Part shown: in pieces, positions 56,178-64,000 of the stretch
Layout: each line of letters starts with the position of its first letter
Position numbering within the stretch: the stretch's first letter is position 1
Origin: Buxus sempervirens
Taxonomy: Eukaryota > Streptophyta > Magnoliopsida > Buxales > Buxaceae
Length of the DNA stretch: 64,000 nucleotides
Direction of reading: 5' to 3'
Assembly: GCA_947561395.2 (NCBI GenBank)
Contig: OX387188.1
Location: forward strand, 7,052,150 to 7,116,149
Position numbers and translations under genes: made by a program
The notes under the pieces: generated by a model
Told to the model about the DNA's origin: nothing
The model's input: the letters and a program-made list of their open reading frames with translations, nothing else
Database searches by the model: none

Positions 56178-56867
56178 ACTTGTAGGTTATCTGTTTCGAA
56201 TTTGAGAACTTGAATTAATTGAGATGTATTAAAGTTAATTGGGGATGAACCATATGATTTCAGTTCAGTTTAAATGTTACAATTTTGCATAAATGGAAAT
56301 GTGCACTCTGTCAGGTTATAGATGTATGATTATCCAGCGATCATAAATTGATTTACGATCCTTGCCTAACCTCCGTGAGACGTGTTATATCTTTAATGAA
56401 CAACACGGATCCGGGGCGTTACACATAATTACACTTAGGTGTTTAGTAATTGCAAAAGTAGAAGTTTATATGAATTCTTTTGTATGCAGAACATAACTGG
56501 AATTAATTGAAAGTGTTCTAGGTGATCATTGCAGAAAAATTAAGTTAAGTAAAAAGGTGGGAAATTAGGGTTCCATTTAAGTAGAATATGAGGCTTAGAA
56601 AAAGAGATTAGTGATTCATTTTAGAAGAGAATAACTTAAGGATAATTCTTATAAGAAAATTTACTGTTTGTATTTAAATGAGTAAAACAAAATCTGAATT
56701 TAATTGATAGGATCGAACTCAGATGTATTGCATTCTATTTTACTTTGGGTTAGACGGAAAAGATATGATTTTGGGAAAAACTTGCATCGAGATGGTTTTA
56801 TGCGAATTCTACGGAAAATGATTTTTAAACTGATTATGAATGATTGGATTTTGATTTCAGATTGGTT

Positions 56868-57010
56868 TTCCTCCATGTACTTGGAGAGGTGGATTGAGAC
56901 GCCCATGTACTTGGATAGATGCTATACCTCCGTGTACTCGGGATGCCCCATGTACTTGGGATGTTGATGCCTCTATGTACTCAGAGATGCCCCATGTACT
57001 CAGGATGATA
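56868..57010. repeat. CCATGTACTTGG repeat block in L13
   Basis: Units CCATGTACTTGG, CCGTGTACTCGGG and CTATGTACTCAGAG alternate about every 20-25 bp. Each is a weak inverted repeat around GTAC. Isolated copies continue to 57330 (GTGTACTTGG). Confidence 0.85.
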
Positions 57011-58126
57011 AAATCGAGATTAAGATGAGATGAGTTTATTGAGTTTTTATATTTGGCTTTAGATTGAGTCTAGATGGCATAGCTCGGTGTGGATCCACAT
57101 ACAACAAGTTTAAGAGCTAGATAGTGAAAGGGATTGTTCTTGGCTAGACGTAATACTTTGTTCACGCACGCGTTTCTATCGTGTACTCGATGAGGCCTTC
57201 TCTATACTGATGGGCTGCGGCTATCCTCCATTTTATCGTGTACTTGGACTATGTTTGGATAGTACATGCCAACCCTTCTCTGTATTGGTGGGGTTCTCCC
57301 GCAATAAGACGATGATCGTGTACTTGACTTCGCACATAAGCCGGGAGGTGGCATAGTGGGCATCTTTATTACCCTAGTTAAAGGCAATCTTATTTCATGA
57401 GTCCAACTGGGACTTAATACGTTTTGTTCGTACTTTATGGATTTATTTTACATGCTAGTTAGTTGATTTCTATTATTCATGCTATTGTGATTGTGATGGA
57501 TTATTCGCAATCATTGTATTATCGCTACTGTTGCATGCTTTACAACTGATTCATGTTTTAGAACTGTTATAAATGTTTTTGGTGCATGCATGTGCTACTT
57601 ACTGAGATATTCGTATCTCATTCTGTTTTGCTTTGTTTTCAAATCCTAGTGAGGGTGATACCATACGGGTAGAGCCATTAGTTGATTACCCAGAGTATAG
57701 ATAGGAGGACTACTACGCGGAGTAGTAGTAGTTTTAGTTGATTTTAGACTTTCCTGATTGTACTTGTTGGATATTTTGAGTTGTATTTTGATTCATGATT
57801 TGGTTTCATGTTGGGATTTGGTGATTGGGATATTAGTAGACTTTGATATGGAATGCTTTATATTCGATCTCGTTATATTCGTGTTTTTCCTTAACTCTGA
57901 TATAGATCCTGCGGTTTAACTAACAATCCGAACTTGAATTATGGTTTCATTAAGTAACCCGGATCCGAGGCGTTACATCTCTCCCCCTTGATGCTCTACG
58001 TAGTTTTGACGATGTGATTGACAGATTCATCAGCCAGTAGTTGCACTAGGTGGAACATCCCCCAATCTCTGTGATCTAGTGAATGAAAAAATGCAACCCG
58101 GTTTTGAATTCATTACCTTTGTAATG

Positions 58127-59695
58127 AAAACAATTCTTAATCCACTAAGTCCACTAATTTAGGATAAAACCACCTAATTCCACCAAAACGTACCCAAAAT
58201 CTTTATAAAATTCCAAACAAGACTTAGGCCAGTGCAAACACTCTCTAAATACCTTAATCTAGTCGGTACATAAGTTGAAATTCCACATAAATCATTTTAG
58301 AGTCAAGTTCTAGGTCAAAAGGTCAATTTATAAATATCTGACATGGGCGCCCAATGTGGCGCTCGAGCCCCAGGTCAAGCACCCTACTATTATCATGTTC
58401 TTATACCCAGTGCACTAGGTAGCGTTCGAGCGTAAGGTTGAGCACTCAAACAGCTCTCAGGTTTCAAACTTAAAAATACATACAAGCGGGATGCTCAATG
58501 TAGCACTCAACTTAGGTAGAGCGACGTCGGGCGCCCCTTACAATTAGCCCGGTGCCCTAGTTGGCGCTCGAGCCTCACATAGAGTGCTAGACTTAAAAGC
58601 AGCAATTTTTTTGAGTTTCGCAAACACTTAATTTTTTGAATTTGTAATCAATTTTCAGCAACTCAAACTTCCAAATCAATTCGAAAACATGTCTAAACAT
58701 CACTAAACCATGCCAAACTAATCAAGATTCAATAAAACATGAAGATCATGAGATTAGCCATCAAAATCACCTAAAAACTTCAAGTAATATGGCATGTAAA
58801 ACAATTCTTATCAATCAAACTTGTTCTAGATCATAATAACTCTAAGAATCCTTATAAACCAGATTAAATACCATCAATAACAAAGATCAAAACCTCTTTT
58901 TTTATTGATTAAACCGAGAAAACAATGCAACTTTTACTTTTAAAGGGTTACTACTTGCCTTTTAAAAGAATCCCAAGCCTCTAAGACCTTGATCTCTTCT
59001 TCTCTTTTGTTTTTCTTCTTCTTCAGTCGATCTCTCTCTCTAACTCTCTTTTCTCTAGCCGTATGATTCCACCAAAAGGATGAGAAACCCTAATTTCTCT
59101 CTAACTTTCTCTTTTATACGCACCTAATTAGGATTTCTATTTTTTTCTAGGAAACTTTCCTATTCCATCTCAACTTCTCCTTTTAATTCTTCTCTTAAAT
59201 CTAATACAAAAAAAACTTCTATTTTCTTAATTTTCGTACTAATTAATTCCCTTATTTTTAAATATTACTAAAACTCCCCAAAACTCCTCTTTTTTCTCAA
59301 CTTAAGGCTCCTAACTAACTATAATTACCAATATGCCCTTTTCTCGCTTATTAGGCTATAAACCTCACATTTATGATCAATTTAAACCCAACTTGGATCT
59401 AACTTAATTTCTCAAGTCTATTAATTATTTAATTAATCTATTTAGCTAATTAAGAATTGACCAAAATACCCTTCTCTTGATAATTGCATATCTAACCATT
59501 GGATCTCTTCCAAAATTTCCAGATTTATTGTTCATAATATATTAATTGAATTTGAGCTTTCCAAATTAGTACACAAATCCCCCAATGTCCAGATTTTGAT
59601 CTAATCTCCCAATCTATTTCAAATAAAATCATTAACTTTCCAAATATTCATATTTAATTATTTTTATTTATTTATTGAAAATTTGGGGTTTCACA
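58127..59695 (-). mobile_element. L15: inverted L-type LTR, 5' part only
   Basis: On the minus strand it begins TGTGAAACCCCAAATTTTC at 59695. TATAAAAG lies at 59118-59111, donor-like AAAAG|GCAAGTAGTAACCC (GC type) near 58960, a CTCGAG-type island at 58600-58340 and the ACGTACCCAAAATC word at 58186. It stops in mid-LTR against the gag fragment at 58126, so the 3' half is gone. Confidence 0.8.
59111..59118 (-). promoter_or_regulatory. TATA box of L15
   Basis: GCGTATAAAAGAGAAAG on the minus strand is a strong TATA match, followed by the purine-rich stretch seen in other L LTRs. Confidence 0.6.
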
Positions 59696-60621
59696 GTTTT
59701 CCCATGTAAAGGGTTGCTACTTAACTCTTTCACACATAAACTAAACAAAATCTTCGAGCAACGGTCTCTTCTCAAGCATGACACAAAACCCCATGAATAT
59801 CCAAGCAACAATGGCACGTCCAAGTCTTTTCTCTCTTCTCCCTCCAGCCGTGGGGATCACCAAAACCCTAAATTATTTCTATCTCTCTCTTTTATACTCA
59901 CACCCAAATAAGAGTCCTTGTTTACTTAGAAATTTTCCTACTAACATACTTTCCTATTTTATCTCGACTCTCCTTCTAAATCCTTCCTCCTAAATCCCAC
60001 ATAAAATAACTTCTATTTTTATCAATTTTTGTGCTATTTAAAATTCATATTTTTAAATATTACCAAAATACCTCATGACCTCACTTATTCACCAAAATTA
60101 AGGCCCCTAATTAAATATAATTATCAATAGGCCCTTTTTCACCTATTAGGCCATAAATCATGCTATTTAAATTCAAATTAAACCACCCAAGTTATGTTTA
60201 ATTAAATTTTCAGGTTTAATATTTATTTAATTAATCATTTTTTGAATTTGGCTAATTAAGAAATTATGAAAATACCCTTTTCTTTATTTAAACCCTTTGA
60301 TTCCTTCTAAATTCAAGTTAATCTTCTTATTATATCTCTTTATAATATGAATTTGAATTATTTTTTACTTTCACTAAATTCCAGAAATATAATTATTCTT
60401 TTAATTAATTGAAGTTACTATTTTAGTTTCCAATTATTCAGAATTACCACTTTTCATTATTTAATTATCAATATATTTTTAGACTATAATATTCATCCTC
60501 AAAATATTTAGATTAAATCCTTATTCCTCAATATTTTCTAATTTATAAATTGATTCTTCAATATTCAAATTTATTTTATTATTTTATTATATTATATTCC
60601 AAAAATCCAGAATATTACAAC
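59696..60621 (-). mobile_element. L16: inverted L-type LTR, 5' end only
   Basis: The minus strand starts TGTAATATTCTGG at about 60619. TATAAAAG lies at 59896-59889 and a decayed donor AGAG|TTAAGTAGCAACCC at about 59730. It ends where L15 begins. Only U3-like DNA and the exon-1-like stretch remain. Confidence 0.7.
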
Positions 60622-60958
60622 ATATTTCTTCAAAACACTAAGCATAAATAAAACAAACTAACAAAATCAATCATAGTAAAACTAGCTTGTAAGTAAAGAA
60701 ATTAGACAAGGCGAAAGGCCTATGATGTAACAGAGGCATCCATAATTTTAGTAAGAATTATTTTATCACTACCATATAAAGACGCATCTATCCATCATAT
60801 ACGTTCTTGGATTTCATTTCTTCATTTTATTCCTCTTTTTTTCCCCTCTTTGACTCATTATCAGGATTCTTCAAGGCAATGCCGTTATTTTGCACATTAA
60901 TTAAGTATCAATAATCTCAATAGCATATGCAACAATCAGGATGAGCGCCAAGTGAATA
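60622..60958. other. Unassigned AT-rich DNA
   Basis: No gene, repeat or terminal structure was recognised between the L16 fragment and the TSD of the element at 60964. Confidence 0.5.
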
Positions 60959-60963
60959 CTTCC

Positions 60964-62471
60964 TGATTACGCCCAAGCAACAACGCGGTTGTGCAATATA
61001 GTTTGGGTATCGATTCCACAAGGAGACAACGAAAACACTACAAGAACTCCAATGAAAACACTACAAGAACTCCAACGAAAAAAAGAAATATCAGAGCACA
61101 CGTGTCGAAATTGATTAAAAAAATTTAATTCTAAAGCAAACTATACCAAAATGAGAAATGTAACAAGGTTCAAGAATAGTAAAGCTTCGAGAATCCATCA
61201 ATTGGATTCCATACTTGGACCATATTCAATTCAAACAATGAACACAATTAGAGATTTAAGCATCAAATTCCTAATTGGATGATATTGACAATATGAACAA
61301 CCTCCACCCTTTAAAATTCCTTTATTAAATGTAACAAATTCCTTTATTAAATCCACAACCTCCACCCTTTAAAATCAGATCCAAAGATGACAAAATACAC
61401 AAATGTAATGATATAGCAAAGAATCACACTAATGGCATGGATAATATGTTCAAAACATAATTACACAATGCATAAATCTAATGCTGAAGCCTAGCTAAAA
61501 CCATAGAAAAATCTAGTATAATTTTTCCAAACTATCAACTACAAATCAAATAAAGAAATCAACCCAAGAATCATAGGACATCAAATCTATTACATGAATT
61601 GACTTCTGATCAAAGTAATTTCACCAATTGATTTCAAACCTTAGCTTTACTTGAGAAATTAGCTAATCATATTTTCTGTAAAAACCAGAAAAATATGGCA
61701 AACCATGTTTCTCCTCTTGCTTTATATTCCTCCCACTTGTTTTCCACGAACCAAGAATACCAAACTCCCAAAAGACCCCTCCTTGATACTGTCGTGAAGT
61801 ACCCAACCAAAACACAAAAGCCCTCCTTTTTCTCCCCCTTAGCATCATGTCACCTCTCAAAACAAATCCCTATTTTTTTAAAAAAAATCTAATATTTTTA
61901 TCCTTATCTCCAACAGAAAATGCCCACCTCTGTTCTTCTCTTTTCAGGCTTTTTCCAAAGCCTCTCCCTTTAATTTCTGATCCATCCTAATCCTTCCCAC
62001 AACAATCGGTTGTTAGAGTTTGAATCAAACTCTTATCTTCTCTCCTTCCATCATGAATTAGCTCTCCACGCAAGACAACCCTGGTGTGTTATTTATTTAT
62101 TTATTTTTTGTTGTCAAACACGGTAAATGGGAATTCATAGGATGAGAGGTCGGGTCAATGGCCGGTTGGGTTGTTGGTGAGTCCGGTTCATGAACTTCAG
62201 CCGGTTTCTTCTTCATTTGTTGGGCTTCATTCTTGGGCTAGCTCACGTGCTTGAGTGTTTGATTGGCAACTTGAGTTCAAGGCCCATGGATCATCATTTG
62301 ACTTTAGGCTTTACTTCCAATTTTCTGCATAAAAGAAATAGTAAGTACATAATTTGGGGTTTTGCTTAAGTAAAAAACAGAAATTAATATAACAAAATTC
62401 CAATTTATATCAATATCTCAATAAAGAACTCATGCAAACAGTCTTTTAAGTACATTTTCATGTACTTATCA
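60964..62471 (-). mobile_element. 1.5-kb TG...CA element with 5-bp TSD (solo LTR or TRIM-like)
   Basis: It begins TGATTACGCCC and ends GTACTTATCA, with a perfect CTTCC duplication (60959-60963, 62472-62476). On the minus strand it opens TGATAAGTACATGAAA, a style seen at the start of some plant LTRs. Near its other end GGTATCGATTCCACAAGGAG (61005-61025) is a word I associate with a widespread plant repeat. A CACTACAAGAACTCCAA unit is duplicated at 61035-61075. There is no coding in 1508 bp. LTR identity is inferred from termini and TSD only. Confidence 0.65.
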
Positions 62472-62476
62472 CTTCC

Positions 62477-62854
62477 TATGTTGCTATAAGTCCTCCCCAA
62501 AGCATTAGATAGCCCCAAAAACTTCAACATCAAGTGTCCAACCTTCTGCCATGATATTGGCATGGCCCTCGCCCAGAATGTAGGACTCATTCACAAAATA
62601 CCATCGATCTCCATGAATTCCACGCTAGTGAAAGTGTTTTTATACCTATGATCACTTAAAATCGATCTTCAAAATGTCGCAATAGATGCAAGATCTCTAC
62701 ACCCTTGTCGTTGAAATTCAACAATCAATAAAGAACCTCCTTTCTATATCGTAAACCTCTTCCTCTCTTAGATGGATGAGAAATCACCAAGAACAAGAAA
62801 GAACTCAAGTTATTTCTCATCTTCTTATATCTCTTACACTGAGAACTTAATTAT
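62477..62854. other. Unassigned DNA
   Basis: The minus strand is open for about 35 codons next to the TSD (62590-62477) but matches no family I know. 62650-62850 is CT-rich and leader-like. Nothing firmer can be said. Confidence 0.4.
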
Positions 62855-63560
62855 AGTGTAGAAGATGGGTAATCCAAGAGACTACCCATATATGCATCAA
62901 TTTTAGGTATATAATTAATAGAATAAACAGAAGTCTTTTGATCTTTTAAACTTAAACCTTTTGAGCTTCTTCTTAGTAACTCATGTGGACTTTATTCTAC
63001 ATGTAAAAAAATCATTGCAAATTACATCATTATACTTTATATTCTAATTGACTACTTCACCCCTACAAAACATTTTTATTCAATGTAAAATTAATTAGCA
63101 AGTGATAAATTATTTAATAGTTTTTAGGTAGCATTGTAATTTTAATCAAGAGGGTGTCGAGTATGGACAATCCAAGTGACTATCCATAAATATATCAATT
63201 TTATGTTGAGTATTAATAGATAAGCTAATGCTTTTTGAGCTTCTAAACTTAAACATTTTGAGCTTCTTCTTAATAACTCATGTGGCATTTATTCTTAAGA
63301 TCAAGAGAGTGTAGAACATGGGAAACCTAAGAGATTGTCAATAAATAAATTAGTTTTATGTTAAGCATGAATAGAACAAATTGAAGCCTTTTGAGCTTCT
63401 CATTACTAATTGGTGTGGCCTTATTTAACATGGAAAAGTAATTGAAAATAATGTTAATAAATGAAAAGTGGGGAAAAACTTTATGAATTGCATCATTATC
63501 CTTTATATGTTAATTGACTACTTAATCCTCCCAAAACATTTTTATTTAATAAAAATCCAT
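62855..63560. repeat. Diverged repeat cluster, about 140-bp units
   Basis: A unit with TCCAAGAGACTACCCAT, ATCAATTTTA, TTTTGAGCTTCTTCTTA and AACTCATGTGG occurs at about 62855-63000, 63145-63290 and 63300-63425. A second shared block (CATCATTATaCTTTATAT...TTGACTACTT...AAACATTTTTATT...AAGTGATA) occurs at 63015-63120 and 63490-63580. The copies are 70-85% alike by eye. They supply an empty-site comparison for the MITE at 63580. Confidence 0.75.
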
Positions 63561-63579
63561 TAATAAGTGATAGATTATT

Positions 63580-63941
63580 GGGAAAATTGGTTCTTAGTAA
63601 TAATTTTTCAACATAATTCAGATTCAGTCGATCAAATCGTGGTAATTGGGTTTTAGTGATACTTTTGTAACATAATTGAAAATCGGTGTCATTTTACTAT
63701 TCATTAAAAATTTCTTTCAAAAATGCCTTAAAAAGGACTTGCAAACATCATTTATAACAATATCAGTGAAAAGGTTTTTAAAGTCTTTTGAGGGCATTTT
63801 TAGAAAAAAACCCTTAATGAACAGTAAAATGGTATTGATTCTCAATTGTTTTATAAAAATATCACTAAAAACTAATTATAAAGATTTGATCAACTGAATC
63901 TGAATTAGGTTTATAAAATATCACTAAAAAACAATTTACCC
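63580..63941. mobile_element. 362-bp foldback MITE, Mutator-type
   Basis: It is flanked by a perfect 9-bp duplication TAGATTATT (63571-63579, 63942-63950). The ends GGGAAAATTGGTTCTTAGTA and, on the other strand, GGGTAAATTGTTTTTTAGTG continue as an inverted repeat of about 59 bp (roughly 80% by eye). Complementarity extends inwards (CATTTTACT.TTCATTAA, AAAATGCC), so nearly the whole element folds back. Nine-base TSDs with long inverted ends are typical of Mutator-like elements. A related unoccupied site occurs at 63107-63118. Confidence 0.88.
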
Positions 63942-64000
63942 TAGATTATTTAATAAAATTTGGATAGTAATGTAAGTTTAATCAAGAGACTACGGAAAAA

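Larger units (their letters stand above)
53872..56423 (+). mobile_element. L14: solo LTR, L superfamily, inside L13
   Basis: It runs from TGTAAGACCCTGA to GGATCCGGGGCGTTACA with a perfect TSD CATAA (53867-53871, 56424-56428). Length 2552 bp. It is the closest copy of L5. Donor CAG|GTGAGTAGCAC (54477), island 54780-55110, GAAACCCTGAGTAGGCC block (55715-55835), acceptor TTTTTTCAG (56100) and tail exon are all intact. As a perfect-TSD insertion inside another LTR it is among the youngest events. Confidence 0.97.
52955..57977 (+). mobile_element. L13: solo LTR, L superfamily (CCTAGG subfamily), split by L14
   Basis: It runs from TGTAAGACCCTAG to GGATCCGAGGCGTTACA. The flanks are CTCTC on the left and TCTCT on the right; in this CT-rich gag stretch the TSD is TCTC or TCTCT with one base slipped. 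After removing L14 it is about 2.47 kb. It has donor CAG|GTAAGTAGCACC (53273), an ACCGCCTAGGCGGT palindrome in its island (53545-53700), a CCATGTACTTGG block (56868-57005), GATATTCGTATCTCA (57606) and a degraded acceptor (CAA, 57642). Confidence 0.9.
52458..58126 (+). pseudogene. E3: Ty3/gypsy gag N-terminal fragment, split by L13
   Basis: 52458-52745 is open and may be the region before the gag core. From 52741 a shifted frame gives PEGFKRPKFSKYNGVGDPYY, LLSFCGD and SLEGEALKWNSSL, matching the retrotransposon gag domain (PxFxKYxGxGDPxxHLxxFCG...LxGxALxWYxSL). After removing L13, reading resumes at 57978 with LDALRSFDDVIDRFIS, later blocks in shifted frames, and stops at about 58126 within a TFVM motif. 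The frame contains a TAG and small frameshifts. It is on the opposite strand from E1 and truncated on both sides, so a separate element. Confidence 0.8.

Noticed and set aside
26145..56423. L5 and L14 as paired LTRs of one large element, given their similarity
   Set aside because: Each is flanked by its own perfect TSD and they lie in different hosts.
61663..61892. Open frames on both strands inside the 1.5-kb TG...CA element
   Set aside because: Short, overlapping and without any recognisable motif.
63676..63897. Open frame of 73 codons
   Set aside because: It lies wholly inside the foldback MITE and reflects its self-complementary, AT-rich sequence.

Overview
This is plant (angiosperm-type) nuclear DNA from an AT-rich, transposon-packed intergenic region. 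I see no intact host gene, no rRNA or tRNA gene and no CRISPR array. Nearly all of it can be read as retrotransposons nested inside one another, plus one gene-capturing hAT transposon and one MITE. The plant call rests on the lineages present: long-LTR Ty3/gypsy elements of Tat/Ogre type, a hAT element carrying NPH3-like and plastid BASS-transporter exons with plant-style introns, and TATA-driven LTR promoters. The species cannot be told.

The largest unit is one decayed Tat/Ogre-like element (called E1) on the minus strand, from about 1773 to 45036. Read 5' to 3' (right to left) it has a 5' LTR (X3, 30432-45036), a primer-binding site (30408-30426), a leader (29545-30431, then 23338-20441), a DUF7745-like ORF (20440-16125), two tandem arrays (13300-12345), gag (12345-8575) and an aspartic protease (about 2700-2265). 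Reverse transcriptase should lie left of the window. E1 is cut open by solo LTRs at 9222, 13743, 17254, 20965 and 23339 and by a 5.05-kb hAT element (3515-8566). Its 5' LTR is itself opened by solo LTRs at 30462 (with another inside it at 33416), 36453 and 40906. E1 appears to sit in an older LTR whose right half is 45037-45582.

Right of E1 (45583-60621) lie inverted, truncated LTRs, a solo LTR at 46434, a plus-strand gag fragment (52458-58126) opened by a solo LTR at 52955 that carries another at 53872, and two truncated inverted LTRs. A 1.5-kb TG...CA element with a 5-bp duplication (60964-62471), a diverged repeat cluster and a 362-bp Mutator-type MITE (63580-63941) close the window.

Fourteen LTR-type insertions have recognisable target-site duplications (TSDs), eleven of them exact 5-mers. 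None has a partner LTR in the window, so recombination to solo LTRs dominates. Eleven of the 14 belong to one LTR superfamily (TGTAARACCC...GGCGTTACA, called L) with a shared plan: TATA box, purine-rich exon-like stretch, splice-donor-like AG|GYRAGTAGCA, a GC-rich inverted-repeat island whose core word differs between subfamilies, a second variable repeat block, a pyrimidine tract plus CAG acceptor, and a short open tail ending in E-D-Y-Y before a stop. The three Tat-type LTRs (X1, X2, X3) carry palindrome islands too; in X1 and X3 two islands far apart share one word, but each copy has a different word. These LTR architectures, a PBS-like copy inside the Tat LTRs and the gene-capturing hAT are the most interesting items here.
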